From Acidaminobacterium chupaoyuni (GTDB lineage: Bacteria; Bacillota; Clostridia; Oscillospirales; Butyricicoccaceae): a DNA stretch of 64,000 nt. Position numbers and translations under genes: made by a program. How positions within the stretch are numbered: position 1 is the first letter of the stretch; the number at the start of each line of letters is the position of its first letter. Positions 1 through 8,825 of this stretch are shown here, piece after piece. Location of the stretch: the NCBI GenBank assembly GCA_047936785.1, contig CP176394.1. One strand, written 5' to 3'. The notes beneath the pieces are model-generated. The model did not search any database. It saw only the letters and a list, made by a program, of their open reading frames with translations, and was not told the DNA's origin.

Positions 1-34
1 CAGAAATTTCCTTTCAATCGCTTACTTTATATGG

Positions 35-125
35 TATACTGACTGCATCGCGGTCAGTATCGCTGTTGCAGCGCCGCCTGCGGCGCCGGCCAAAAACAAA
101 CCCGATAAAATCGAAGTTGCGGAGG
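35..125 (+). promoter_or_regulatory. Leader of the S66 peptidase gene
   Basis: TATACT at 35-40, preceded by TG at the extended -10 position, is a possible promoter. It is followed by two hairpins: ACTGAC/GTCAGT at about 39-59 and GCGCCGC/GCGGCGC at about 71-86. GGAGG at 121-125 is the ribosome site for the ATG at 131. The left edge of the window cuts off anything further upstream. Confidence 0.35.
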
Positions 126-130
126 AAATT

Positions 131-1156
131 ATGGTCAAGACGATTACAATTATCAGCCTTTCCAGCGGCATATTGGGAGAGACATTTATAAAACATGAAT
201 TGGATATTGGCTTGGAACGGTTAAAACAATATGGTGTGCGAGTGAAATTTGCGCCTCACGCTTTGTGCGGGATGGAAACATTGAAGGCACATCCCGAACT
301 TCGGGCGCAAGACCTTCTTGATGCATTTCGCGATAAAGAAACAGATATGATCCTGTGCGCCATCGGAGGCGATGACACTTATCGCCTGCTTCCCTATCTT
401 TTTGAAAAGGATGAATTGAAAAAAGCTGCTTCAAATAAGATTTTTCTCGGCTTTTCAGATACGACAATGAACCATCTGATGCTGCACAAGGTCGGAATCA
501 AGTCATTCTACGGCCAAGCGTTTTTACCGGATATCTGTGAACTTGATTCGCAAATGTTACCGTATACGGCGCATTTTTTTGAAGAACTGCTGCGGACCGG
601 AACGATTCGTGAAATCCATCCAAGCGAAGTCTGGTATCAGAGCCGTTCCGACTTCGGCATAGAATCGGTTGGAAGCCAAATGCCGAGTTTCAAGAATCAG
701 GGCTTTGAGCTTTTACAAGGAAGCGGAACTTTCAGCGGCGAGATCCTTGGCGGATGTATCGATTCCATCTATGATATTTTTAATTCCGACCGTTATGCAG
801 ATTCGCCGGATGTATGCCGCAAATACGGGCTTTTCCCTTCGCCGGAAGATTGGAAAGGCAAGATCCTGCTGCTTGAATCCAGCGAGGAACAGCCTACGCC
901 GGAGAAATATCGCAGGATGCTTGAAGCATTAAAGCAGACGGGGGTCTTCGGGGTTTTGGCCGGTGTGCTTATCGGCAAGCCGATCAATGAGAAATATTTT
1001 GCGGAATATAAAAAGCTGCTCATACAGGTCATCGATGATCCCGCGCTGCCGATCGTCTGCAATATCAATGTCGGTCACGCCACGCCCCGGTGCATCATTC
1101 CTTTTGGCGTTCAAGCGGCGGTAGATGTTGAGCGGCAAGTCATTTCATTTTCTTAA
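131..1156 (+). CDS. S66 family serine peptidase (MccF/LD-carboxypeptidase-like)
   Basis: Serine peptidase of family S66, the fold shared by LD-carboxypeptidases that trim murein tetrapeptides and MccF enzymes that give immunity to microcin C-type compounds. The nucleophile elbow GFSDTT (Ser109), Glu249 in LLLESSEE and His316 in NINVGHATP fit the family's Ser-Glu-His triad, and 341 residues is the usual length. There is no signal peptide, so it is probably cytoplasmic. GGAGG lies five bases before the ATG. The gene stands alone and is convergent with the next one. Its codons are visibly richer in A/T at third positions than most genes in the window, which may point to a separate origin. Choosing MccF over LdcA is an inference from general resemblance. 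Confidence 0.85.
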   Translation: MVKTITIISLSSGILGETFIKHELDIGLERLKQYGVRVKFAPHALCGMETLKAHPELRAQDLLDAFRDKETDMILCAIGGDDTYRLLPYLFEKDELKKAASNKIFLGFSDTTMNHLMLHKVGIKSFYGQAFLPDICELDSQMLPYTAHFFEELLRTGTIREIHPSEVWYQSRSDFGIESVGSQMPSFKNQGFELLQGSGTFSGEILGGCIDSIYDIFNSDRYADSPDVCRKYGLFPSPEDWKGKILLLESSEEQPTPEKYRRMLEALKQTGVFGVLAGVLIGKPINEKYFAEYKKLLIQVIDDPALPIVCNINVGHATPRCIIPFGVQAAVDVERQVISFS

Positions 1157-1246
1157 CGCCCGCCGCCGATTGATTGACCGGCCGTTTTGAAAAGCAATGG
1201 CGGCAGCGCCTGCGCCCGCGCGGTTTCAAACATCGCTGCGCAGAAA

Positions 1247-1284
1247 CGCCCCGTATGCCCACAAAAACGCGGGCATACGGGGCG
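1247..1284. terminator. Perfect 14-bp hairpin between convergent genes
   Basis: CGCCCCGTATGCCC (1247-1260) and its exact reverse complement (1271-1284) enclose a 10-base loop. No long T-run follows on either strand, so it is a weak or bidirectional terminator, or an mRNA 3'-end stabiliser, shared by the genes on each side. The remaining sequence up to 1392 holds a second, weaker inverted repeat (CGGCCCAAA / TTTGGGCCG near 1300 and 1353) and no gene. Confidence 0.5.
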
Positions 1285-1392
1285 TCGCTTTAGAAACACC
1301 GGCCCAAAAGGCAGGCGCTGAATTTTCCGGCAAAACCGAAAAGATTTTGCGGTTTGGGCCGCGCGTTTTCTTTGGCGCAGCCGGCAAAACGC

Positions 1393-1815
1393 TTATTTCG
1401 AAGCGGGATGATCCAGCGCATACAGGCGGTTCATGGCCGCCACATAGGCTTTGATGCTGGCTTCGATGATATCGCCGCTCACGCCGGTGGCGGTGATCTG
1501 GCGGCCCTGCTCGCTGCAAACGGTCACGGTCACTTCGCCCTGGGCATCGTTGCCGCCCGCCAGCGCGCGGATGGTGTAATTTATCAGCGTCGCGCCGGAT
1601 TGCACCACATTTTCCACCGCGTGGAAAGCAGCATCGATGGGGCCGGAACCGAACGCAACGGTTTCCAGCGCGTCGCCGTTGAGGCTGATGCAGACATTGG
1701 CGGTGGCTGAAATGGCGGAACCCGCGTTGACCACAAAGCTGAGCAGCCGATAGGGCGCGGATGAATTTTGGTGGGCCGCGGCTTCGCGGCGGGCATCCTC
1801 ACGGGAAGAATTCAT
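1393..1815 (-). CDS. Free-standing LeuA regulatory (dimerisation) domain protein
   Basis: The 140-residue product resembles only the C-terminal allosteric domain of alpha-isopropylmalate synthase (LeuA dimer domain), with the repeated beta-alpha pattern around residues 20-130 (YRLLSFVVNAGSAISATANV, then GSGPIDAAFHAVENVV, then YTIRALAGGNDAQGEVTVTV). The TIM-barrel catalytic half is absent. In full LeuA this domain binds leucine. The ATG at 1815 was chosen because AAGGAG sits six bases upstream; the open frame continues upstream but through the FakA terminator. No leucine biosynthesis gene is nearby. It may be a regulatory subunit acting in trans or an amino-acid-binding protein of other use. 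Confidence 0.75.
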   Translation of the reverse strand: MNSSREDARREAAAHQNSSAPYRLLSFVVNAGSAISATANVCISLNGDALETVAFGSGPIDAAFHAVENVVQSGATLINYTIRALAGGNDAQGEVTVTVCSEQGRQITATGVSGDIIEASIKAYVAAMNRLYALDHPASK

Positions 1816-1863
1816 AACTAACTCCTTTTCTCGGCGGCGCAGGCGGGCCGAGGGTAAAATCAT

Positions 1864-1893
1864 AAAAAAGCAGGCAGCGATCACGCTGCCTGC
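1864..1893 (-). terminator. Rho-independent terminator after the FakA-like gene
   Basis: On the minus strand a perfect 10-bp stem GCAGGCAGCG / CGCTGCCTGC with a four-base loop is followed by six T residues. It closes the leftward Asp23-FakA operon and separates it from the LeuA-domain gene. Confidence 0.85.
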
Positions 1894-1960
1894 TGCTGTT
1901 TTTGAAAAGAGAAGGGGCAGCCACCGCGGTTTTGCCGCGATATGCAGGCTCTCTTGCGAA

Positions 1961-3607
1961 TTATTCGGCGGAAATGATATAGGAATAAACCGGCTGGCCG
2001 CCGCTGATAACGGTGATCTCGGCGTCTTTGGCCACATCGGCAAAGGTTTCTTTCACCATTTCGGCCTGCTGTTCATCGGCGCCTTCGCCATAGAAGATGG
2101 TGATGAAGCCGGTGGATTTATTGCAAAGGTCTTTGGCCATTTTCTTGGCCACCGCTTCAAAATGCGGGCTGTTGCTGTGAAGCTTGCCTTCGATCAGCGA
2201 CATGAAATCGCCCTGCTTGATCTCTTTGCCGTCAAAATCGCTGTTGCGGGCGGCATAAGTGATCTGGCCGGTATGCACCAGCGCGGCGGCATCCATCATG
2301 GCGGTTTTGTTTTCTTCGGCGTCGGCGTCGGGGTTGAAAGCCAGCATGGCCGAAATGCCCTGGGTCACCATTTTTGTGGGAAGCACCACCACCAGCTTTT
2401 CAGAAAGTTCGCTGGCCTGTTCGGCCGCCATGATGATGTTTTTATTGTTGGGCAAAACGAAAACGATCTCTGCCGGGGTGCGGTCGATGGCTTCGAGAAT
2501 ATCTTCTGTGGAAGGGTTCATGGTCTGGCCGCCTTCCACCAGCTGGTCAACGCCCAAATCGCGGAACACGGCGGCAATGCCTTCGCCCGCGGCCACGGCC
2601 ACAAAGCCATATTTGCGCTCGGGCGCTGCGACCTGCTTTTTCAGGCCGGGTTTTTCGGCGTTTTTGGCGTGGAGCTGCTGCACCATGTTTTCAACCTTAA
2701 CGGTGAGAAGCTGACCGAATTTCAGCCCTTCCGCCAGCGCTTTGTCGGGGGTGTCGGTATGCACATGGACCTTGACGATCTCGTCGTCTTCCACCGCCAC
2801 CACACAATCGCCGATGGTTTCTAAGAAAGCGCGGAATTTTTCAACGCTTTTTTTCTGGTCTTCGCGGGCCGCGATAAATTCTGTGCAATAAGAGAAATTG
2901 ATCTCGCCTTCATCAAACTGCGAAAAATCAGCCGCCGCCACTTCGGCCTTGGGCTGTTTTTGGGGCAGAATGCTGAATTTGCGCTTGGGTTTGGAACCCG
3001 TCAGCGCGGCGTGCATATTTTCAAGAATGATCACCCAGCCATAGCCGCCGGCGTCTACCACGCCCGCTTTTTTCAAAACCGGGTTCTGATCCACCGTTTT
3101 GGCCAGCGCGTCTTTCGCGGCCGCCAAAGCCGCCGCCAGAACCTGGTCGATTTCGCTGTTGGTGGAAGCTTCTTTCACCGCGCGTTCGGCGGCGATGCGG
3201 GAAACGGTGAGGATCGTGCCTTCGGCGGGCTTCATCACGGCCTTATAGGCGGTGGAAACACCATCGGCCAGCGCTTCCGCAAAATCGCGGGCGTTGGCTT
3301 CCGTCTGCTCTTTGAGGCGCTTGCCAAAGCCGCGGAACAGCAGCGAGGTGATAACGCCGGAATTGCCGCGCGCACCGCGCAGCAAAGAGGAGGAAGTCAG
3401 TTCCACCGCTTTGCCCAGCGTGGGTTTTTCAAATTTTTCAAGCTCGGCCGCCGCAGCGCCCAGCGTTAATGCCATGTTTGTGCCGGTGTCGCCATCGGGC
3501 ACAGGGAATACATTCAGTTCGTTGATTTCCTGCTTTCGTTCTTCGATGGCGTTTGCCGCCTCGATCATCATATTTTTGAAAGCTTCGCCGTCTATGATTT
3601 TAGCCAA
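1961..3607 (-). CDS. fakA: Fatty acid kinase subunit A / YloV-like DAK2 domain protein
   Basis: ATP-dependent kinase subunit of the FakA/FakB system, which phosphorylates fatty acids bound to DegV-type FakB proteins. The N-terminal DhaL domain (about residues 1-200) carries the nucleotide/metal motif FPVPDGDTGTNMALT and RGARGNSGVI; the C-terminal half is the FakA middle and C-terminal region ending in GGQPVYSYIIS. At 548 residues it is full length. The frame is open to a TTG at 3631, but AGGAGG at 3617-3622 places the start at the TTG at 3607 (MAKIIDGEAF). It follows the Asp23 gene with 16 bases between, the same order as yloU-yloV in Bacillus. A DegV protein, the likely partner type, is at 12547-13416. 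Confidence 0.88.
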   Translation of the reverse strand: MAKIIDGEAFKNMMIEAANAIEERKQEINELNVFPVPDGDTGTNMALTLGAAAAELEKFEKPTLGKAVELTSSSLLRGARGNSGVITSLLFRGFGKRLKEQTEANARDFAEALADGVSTAYKAVMKPAEGTILTVSRIAAERAVKEASTNSEIDQVLAAALAAAKDALAKTVDQNPVLKKAGVVDAGGYGWVIILENMHAALTGSKPKRKFSILPQKQPKAEVAAADFSQFDEGEINFSYCTEFIAAREDQKKSVEKFRAFLETIGDCVVAVEDDEIVKVHVHTDTPDKALAEGLKFGQLLTVKVENMVQQLHAKNAEKPGLKKQVAAPERKYGFVAVAAGEGIAAVFRDLGVDQLVEGGQTMNPSTEDILEAIDRTPAEIVFVLPNNKNIIMAAEQASELSEKLVVVLPTKMVTQGISAMLAFNPDADAEENKTAMMDAAALVHTGQITYAARNSDFDGKEIKQGDFMSLIEGKLHSNSPHFEAVAKKMAKDLCNKSTGFITIFYGEGADEQQAEMVKETFADVAKDAEITVISGGQPVYSYIISAE

Positions 3608-3623
3608 CTTCGTCTGCCTCCTG

Positions 3624-3971
3624 TTAATCAAGCCTGATGGAGTCTACGCAAACATCTAAGCTTGCAACGGATACTCCTGTCAGTCTTTCCACATTATAGC
3701 GCACTTCGCTGATAATCGAGTTGCAAACCGCGCCGATATTGATGCCGTGGTTGACGGCGATATGAAGCTCAAGATCTATCTTGTCATCGTGTTCAACAAT
3801 CTTGACACCTTTTGTCATCGCTTCGCGCTTGAGCAAATAAACGATGCCGTCTTTCATGGAAGTGTGGGTCATCCCTTTTACGCCGAAACAATTGGTGGCG
3901 GCTGTGCCGGCGATCGCGGCGATCACATCGGCAGCCAGGGTGACGGTTCCGTATTCTGTTATAAATTTCAC
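3624..3971 (-). CDS. Asp23/Gls24 family protein (YloU-like)
   Basis: Small 115-residue protein of the Asp23/Gls24 (DUF322) family, which includes alkaline-shock and envelope-stress proteins. The typical opening EYGTVTLAADVIAAIAGTAA and the later VNHGINIGAVCNSIISEVR stretch are visible; no signal peptide or membrane segment. It is the first gene of a two-gene operon with the FakA-like kinase, a pairing widely conserved in Firmicutes, although the exact link between the two is not established. Confidence 0.88.
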   Translation of the reverse strand: MKFITEYGTVTLAADVIAAIAGTAATNCFGVKGMTHTSMKDGIVYLLKREAMTKGVKIVEHDDKIDLELHIAVNHGINIGAVCNSIISEVRYNVERLTGVSVASLDVCVDSIRLD

Positions 3972-4081
3972 AATAAAAGCCCCCTGTTCAGACTAACGAA
4001 ATTATTGTGCATACGACATTGTATCATAAACAATGGTAGAATGCACGAAAAATTTAAAACCTTTTGAGAATCAAAGTAAGA

Positions 4082-5614
4082 TCAATTTGCCCAATCTTCC
4101 AGATTATAATAAGGGTTGCCCGCGGCGGCGGTCACCTTGTTCATCACGCCCTGGCCTGTGACCACGCAGCCGCGCCCGAAGCAAAGCGGGATCAGCGGCA
4201 TATCTTCGCTGAAAACGCGGTAAAGCTCTGTGCGCCGCAGGGCGATCTGGTTGGGCTGAGCGGAAGCGAGGGCGTTCTGCATGGTGAGAACGGCGGTGCT
4301 TGTGCGCCCGCCGTTGCGGATCTCGCCGCCTTCCGCAACGAGAGAAGTCAGGTCAAAACGACCGTTCATCAGCGTTTCGCCGTAATAGAGGTCATAGGAA
4401 CCGCTGCGCACGGCGGCGGCATAATCGCCCGAAACGGGGATCACCTTCAGCGAGATGCCCGAAGTGAGGAACGATTGTGAAAGCACGGTGGCGGCCTGCT
4501 GTTTCATGGCGCTGTCGGCGGGAACAGCCAGCGAAAGCACCACATTTTTGCCCGAAGGCGCGTTGACGATGCCGTCGCCGTCGGTATCGGTATAACCCGC
4601 TTCCGTCAAAAGCGAAACGGCGCCCTTTTGTTCCAGACCAAACGAACCCAGAACGGGCTGGATGGGCAGCGTGGCGAAATCGGCATAGCCGGAAAACGCT
4701 TTCTGCACCATCTGGTTGCGGTCGGCCCCGGCGCTGAGCGCTTTGCGCAGCGCGGCGTCTTTTAAAAGCTCGCTGGTTTCGCGGATGGCCAGATAGTGAA
4801 AATCGGCGGTGGAAAAGGTGGCCACATCCAAAGTGCCGCGGATCGGGGCGGAGGTGGCGAAGGGCTTTTCAAAGCAGATGGCATCCATTGTGCCGGAACC
4901 CACCAGATAGGCAAGCTCGCTGTCGCCGTAAAGCGCGGCCAGCGAAATGCTGCGGATCTTGCTTTTGCCGCCCTGCCACCGGTCGTTTGCGGCCAGCCGA
5001 AGCGTGCCGTCGCCGGCTTCGATGAGAAAGCGGCCTGTGCCGGCGGGGGTTTTGGCGTTTAACTCGCCCCGGGGCAAAACCGGCATGGTGAGGATCGAGG
5101 GCAAAAGGCAATCCGGCTGACGCAGGGTGATCTGCAAAGCATAAGAGCCCTTGGCCGAAACCGAAGCGATGTTGCGGCAGCGCTCGGCATACAGCTGGTT
5201 TTGGCGCGCCGTTTCGATGGAAGCGGCCACATCGCGCGCGGTCATTTCATCGCCGTTATGAAATAAGATGCCCTTTTTCAGCTGAAAATTCCATACCGTG
5301 TCGTTATTTTCATAAGATTCGCAAAGGGTGGGCGCGGCTTCGAAGGAAGGGGAAAGGGTGAAAAGGCCTTCGAAGATCAGCGGCATGAGATAAAGGTTGT
5401 TTTCGGTGGTGACCTGATAAGGGTTCATGGAATCGGTGGGGGTATAGGCAAGCGTGATCTCTTTTTTTTCGCCGCGGGTTTTGGCGGGCGTTTCTTCCGC
5501 GGGGGTGACGGGAATATCCAGAGGCAGATCCAGAGAAGGATCGATGGTCTGGTGACAGCCGCCGGCCAGCAGAAGCAGCGCGCCGAACAAAGCGAAAAGG
5601 CGTTGGCGTTTCAT
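4082..5614 (-). CDS. Peptide/nickel-type ABC transporter substrate-binding lipoprotein
   Basis: Solute-binding protein of the SBP_bac_5 (Opp/Dpp/Nik) family. A lipoprotein signal ends in LLAGGC (Cys20), followed by a linker and a ~440-residue binding domain with the family-typical ITLAYTPTDSMNPY, LTMPVLPRGE and LRKALSAGADRNQMVQ stretches. The ATG at 5614 was chosen over an upstream open frame because AAAGGAG precedes it and the lipobox then starts correctly. Unusually it has no permease or ATPase genes beside it; the only Dpp-type permease in the window lies 12 kb away (17786-18694), also alone. A calcium-like DTDGDGIVNA segment sits in the C-terminal lobe. The ligand cannot be inferred. Confidence 0.87.
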   Translation of the reverse strand: MKRQRLFALFGALLLLAGGCHQTIDPSLDLPLDIPVTPAEETPAKTRGEKKEITLAYTPTDSMNPYQVTTENNLYLMPLIFEGLFTLSPSFEAAPTLCESYENNDTVWNFQLKKGILFHNGDEMTARDVAASIETARQNQLYAERCRNIASVSAKGSYALQITLRQPDCLLPSILTMPVLPRGELNAKTPAGTGRFLIEAGDGTLRLAANDRWQGGKSKIRSISLAALYGDSELAYLVGSGTMDAICFEKPFATSAPIRGTLDVATFSTADFHYLAIRETSELLKDAALRKALSAGADRNQMVQKAFSGYADFATLPIQPVLGSFGLEQKGAVSLLTEAGYTDTDGDGIVNAPSGKNVVLSLAVPADSAMKQQAATVLSQSFLTSGISLKVIPVSGDYAAAVRSGSYDLYYGETLMNGRFDLTSLVAEGGEIRNGGRTSTAVLTMQNALASAQPNQIALRRTELYRVFSEDMPLIPLCFGRGCVVTGQGVMNKVTAAAGNPYYNLEDWAN

Positions 5615-5627
5615 AGCAAGCTCTCCT

Positions 5628-6443
5628 TTATTCCAGCGCGATGAGCCCGGCGTGAACGCCGCGGGCGTCACCCTGGCGGCGATGCGACCAGAAAAGCGCC
5701 GGGTCGCCGCAGCAGGTGCATTCCTCGGCAACGGCGATGTTCTGTTCGGGAACGCCCGCGCAGCCCAGCCGCCATACATTCAAAGCCTTGGTGTCGATGT
5801 GATATTTCTTGCCGCGGCGCTGCGTGAAAGCATCCACTTCACCGCCGAAGCGGCCGGCCAGCGCCAGATAAACATCGCTGTCGGTTTCGAAACAATCGGC
5901 GCAGATGGAAGGGCCGATGGAAACCAGAAGGTCGCGGGGGTTTGTGCCATATTGGCGCGCCATCATGGCAACGGTCTTTTCGGCGATGCCCCGGGCGGTT
6001 CCCCGCCAGCCGGAATGCACCGCCGCCACCGCGCGGCAGACAGGGTCATAAAAAAACAGCAGCTGGCAATCGGCATAAAAGCCCATCAGGCAAACGCCGG
6101 GCAGGTTCGTCATCAGCCCGTCGCTGGGCTGTTTGCCCTCAAAGCCGATGCGGATGCCTTTGCCGCGGGTGGTCACCACATCGATGAGATCGGTGTGTTT
6201 CTGCTGGGTGCGGATCAGGTCTTCATAGGAAAGCCCCAGAAGCGCCGCGGTGCGGCTGCAGTTTTCGCGGATATTTTCGGGTGAATCGCCTGTGTGGCGG
6301 AAGTTCAGCGAAGCGAAAACCCCTTGGCTGACCCCGCCCCTGCGGGTGGTATAAAGATGCTTTGCTCCGCCCGCCCGCAGCATCTGCGGGGCCTGAAAGG
6401 CAACAAAGCCGTTTTCTTCTTTTCGAAGCAGTTTTTCAGTCAT
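5628..6443 (-). CDS. pgeF: Peptidoglycan editing factor PgeF (YfiH/laccase-domain)
   Basis: Member of the YfiH/DUF152 family, shown in other bacteria to remove wrongly incorporated serine from murein precursors and sometimes reported as a multicopper polyphenol oxidase. Zn/active-site motifs are present: QQKHTD near residue 82, the Cys in FYADCQ, AVHSGWRGTARG, and the C-terminal EECTCCGDPALFWSHRR. Length (271) is normal and there is no signal peptide. It is packed 13 bases upstream of the binding lipoprotein gene and 21 bases downstream of the YmdB gene, so the three are probably cotranscribed. Confidence 0.88.
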   Translation of the reverse strand: MTEKLLRKEENGFVAFQAPQMLRAGGAKHLYTTRRGGVSQGVFASLNFRHTGDSPENIRENCSRTAALLGLSYEDLIRTQQKHTDLIDVVTTRGKGIRIGFEGKQPSDGLMTNLPGVCLMGFYADCQLLFFYDPVCRAVAAVHSGWRGTARGIAEKTVAMMARQYGTNPRDLLVSIGPSICADCFETDSDVYLALAGRFGGEVDAFTQRRGKKYHIDTKALNVWRLGCAGVPEQNIAVAEECTCCGDPALFWSHRRQGDARGVHAGLIALE

Positions 6444-6464
6444 TTTTTTCTCCGATCCCGGGTT

Positions 6465-7241
6465 TCAGCGTATGATCAGGCGTTCTACATGAACGCATTT
6501 GCAGGTGGCCTCGTCGATTTCGAAAAGCGCGCCGCAGATGGCGCAATCCAGATCGCTGGATTCGAAACGGGGGCCCAGATTGCCGCGGAAATAGCTGACC
6601 GATTGCTGATATTTCACGCCGATCACCGATTCCAGCGCGCCGGTCATGCCGATATCGGTGATATAGCCGCAGCCGCCGGGCAGAATGTGTTCATCGGCCG
6701 TTTGAACATGGGTGTGGGTGCCGAAGCAAATGCCGGCGCGGCCATCCACATGATAGCCGAAGGCTTTCTTTTCGCTGGTGGCTTCCGCGTGAAAATCAAA
6801 AATAAAAAGATCGGTCTGGTCTTTTTCGTTTTTCAAAATGCGGTCGGCTTCCGCAAAGGGGTCGCCATAGCGAAAATCGCCCATATTCAGCCTTCCCAGA
6901 AGGTTGCATACGCATACATCCCGGCCGCAGACTTCGATGTGGCAGAAGCCCTTGCCTTCCAGCTGAGGCGGAAGGTTGGCGGGGCGAAGGATATAGGGCA
7001 TATCTTCTAAATAGTTGCAGATCTGCCGCTGGGCAAAGGTGTGGTTGCCCAGCGTGATCACATCCGCGCCGCAATCGAAGATCAGTTCGGCCTGCTGCGG
7101 GGTGATGCCGCGCATCGAGGCGTTTTCCCCGTTGACGATCACAAGATCCATGGGGTTTTGGCGCAGATAAGGGGGCAGGGCCCGTTCTAAAACAGCAAGC
7201 CCGCCCGAAGCGGAAACATCGCCGATGGCAAGAATTCTCAT
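6465..7241 (-). CDS. YmdB family metallophosphoesterase
   Basis: Dinuclear metal phosphodiesterase of the YmdB family (TIGR00282), known in Bacillus to hydrolyse 2',3'-cyclic AMP and to influence biofilm and RNA turnover. Metal ligands are in place: Asp8 (GDVSAS), Glu39-Asn40 (NGENAS), Asn66-His67 (LGNHTF), the FDFHAE histidine and GTHTHVQTAD. Length 258 is typical. It lies upstream of pgeF. In many Firmicutes ymdB sits next to RNase Y; here rny is 37 kb away. Confidence 0.9.
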   Translation of the reverse strand: MRILAIGDVSASGGLAVLERALPPYLRQNPMDLVIVNGENASMRGITPQQAELIFDCGADVITLGNHTFAQRQICNYLEDMPYILRPANLPPQLEGKGFCHIEVCGRDVCVCNLLGRLNMGDFRYGDPFAEADRILKNEKDQTDLFIFDFHAEATSEKKAFGYHVDGRAGICFGTHTHVQTADEHILPGGCGYITDIGMTGALESVIGVKYQQSVSYFRGNLGPRFESSDLDCAICGALFEIDEATCKCVHVERLIIR

Positions 7242-7309
7242 GAAAACAGTATCCCCCTGTGTTTATGGATGAGGGCGGGAGAACTGCTTCCCCCGCCCGT
7301 CGTGGTTTT

Positions 7310-8428
7310 TTATTTGGCCCAGTTGCCCGTGGCCGCCGCTTTCAGATAGGCGTTGATGAAAGGATCGAGGTCGCCATCCATCACCGCGCCGATGTTGCCG
7401 TTTTCATAGCCTGTGCGGTGATCCTTGACAAGGGTATAGGGCATGAAAACATAAGAGCGGATCTGGCTGCCCCATTCGATCTTTTTCTGTTCGCCTTTGA
7501 TATCTTCAACTTTATCAAGATGTTCGCGTTCTTTGATTTCCACCAGCTTTGATTTCAGCATACGCATGGCCACTTCGCGGTTCTGATGCTGGCTGCGTTC
7601 GTTTTGGCAGGCCACGATCACGCCCGAGGGGATATGGGTGATGCGGATGGCGGATTCGGTCTTGTTGACATGCTGGCCGCCGGCGCCGCCGCTGCGATAG
7701 GTATCCACCTTCAGGTCTTCGGGGCGGATGTCGATTTCCACATCATCCGTCATTTCGGGCATCACTTCCACCGCGGCAAACGAGGTGTGGCGGCGGCCCG
7801 AGGTATCGAAGGGCGAAACGCGCACAAGGCGGTGAACGCCCATTTCGCTTTTCAGATAACCGAAGGTGTTTTCGCCTTCGATAAGGATATCGGCGCTTTT
7901 GATGCCGGCTTCTTCACCGCCGATATAATCGAGGATCTTATAGCGGAAGCCATGCTGTTCGGCCCAATGGGTATACATGCGGTAAAGCATCCCTGTCCAA
8001 TCCTGGGCTTCGGTTCCGCCGGCGCCCGCGTGGAACGACATGATGGCGTTGTTGGCATCATATTCGCCCGTGAGCAAAGTTTGCAGCCGCTGTTCATCCA
8101 TCACGGCCACGAATTTGCGGTAATCTTTCTGCACTTCTTCGAACAGGCTTTCATCGCCCTCTTCCAAAGCCATTTCGATCAGTTCCAGCGTGTCGTTATA
8201 AAGCCCTTCCAGCGCGTCGAAGCGGGCGATCTTGGCTTTGAGCTGTTTGATGCGCTGCAAAATCTTCTGAGAGTTTTCGGGGTCGTTCCAAAAACCTTCG
8301 GCGGCGGTCTGATGCTCGAGCTTTGCGATCTCATCGGCGGCTGTTTCCAGATCCAGCGCAGAGCGCAGCTCATAAAGCTCGGGTTTCATATTATTTAAGT
8401 TGTTCTTGAGTTCTTCAAATTGAATCAT
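7310..8428 (-). CDS. prfB: Peptide chain release factor 2
   Basis: Class I release factor recognising UGA and UAA. The GGQ loop (RSGGAGGQHVNKTESA) that triggers peptidyl-tRNA hydrolysis and the SPFDTSGRRHTSF region with the SPF-type recognition motif identify RF2. The ATG at 8428, preceded by GGGAGG, gives 372 residues beginning MIQFEELKNN, the full domain 1. The whole gene is in one frame: the in-frame UGA with programmed +1 frameshift found near codon 25 in many prfB genes is absent. Promoter at 8457-8486. Confidence 0.95.
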   Translation of the reverse strand: MIQFEELKNNLNNMKPELYELRSALDLETAADEIAKLEHQTAAEGFWNDPENSQKILQRIKQLKAKIARFDALEGLYNDTLELIEMALEEGDESLFEEVQKDYRKFVAVMDEQRLQTLLTGEYDANNAIMSFHAGAGGTEAQDWTGMLYRMYTHWAEQHGFRYKILDYIGGEEAGIKSADILIEGENTFGYLKSEMGVHRLVRVSPFDTSGRRHTSFAAVEVMPEMTDDVEIDIRPEDLKVDTYRSGGAGGQHVNKTESAIRITHIPSGVIVACQNERSQHQNREVAMRMLKSKLVEIKEREHLDKVEDIKGEQKKIEWGSQIRSYVFMPYTLVKDHRTGYENGNIGAVMDGDLDPFINAYLKAAATGNWAK

Positions 8429-8456
8429 ATGCGGAATCCCTCCCATAGTTACTACT

Positions 8457-8486
8457 ATTATATATGATTTCGGGGTGCGCTGTCTA
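8457..8486 (-). promoter_or_regulatory. Promoter of prfB
   Basis: On the minus strand TAGACA (8486-8481) and TATAAT (8462-8457) are 18 bases apart, a good sigma-A match, ending about 30 bases before the prfB start. The 400-base gap 8429-8825 otherwise holds only this, the secA promoter and A-rich sequence. Confidence 0.65.
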
Positions 8487-8713
8487 TACGATTTTTTTGC
8501 AGATATTTCAAATTTTGCATAAAAAAAGCGAGAAAGCGCACCGAAAAGTGATAAAAGCGCCGCAAGGCCGCCTGGGTTTCGCAAAAAAAGCCGCCAAAAA
8601 GCTCCGCGGGGCAGAGGCAAAAACAGGAAACGGGGGAAGGAATGCGAAAAACGGCAGAAAGTGCGAAATACACGAAAGGTTTACAAGTTTTTTGTTTCTT
8701 TTTTTCTGTGCTG

Positions 8714-8722
8714 TGATATAAT
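8714..8722 (+). promoter_or_regulatory. Extended -10 promoter of secA
   Basis: TGA-TATAAT at 8714-8722 is a consensus extended -10 element about 100 bases before secA; the -35 region is poor (T-rich, TTGTTT at 8692). A GC-rich hairpin (GCGCCGGGCGCCGGCG, near 8740) lies in the leader. Confidence 0.55.
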
Positions 8723-8825
8723 AGATTCCGCGTAACGAGCGCCGGGCGCCGGCGTTTGGCAAAAATCGAAAGATTTTAATCACGAAAAACACATAAATTC
8801 AAGAATTGCGCAGGTGAAAAGCAAT

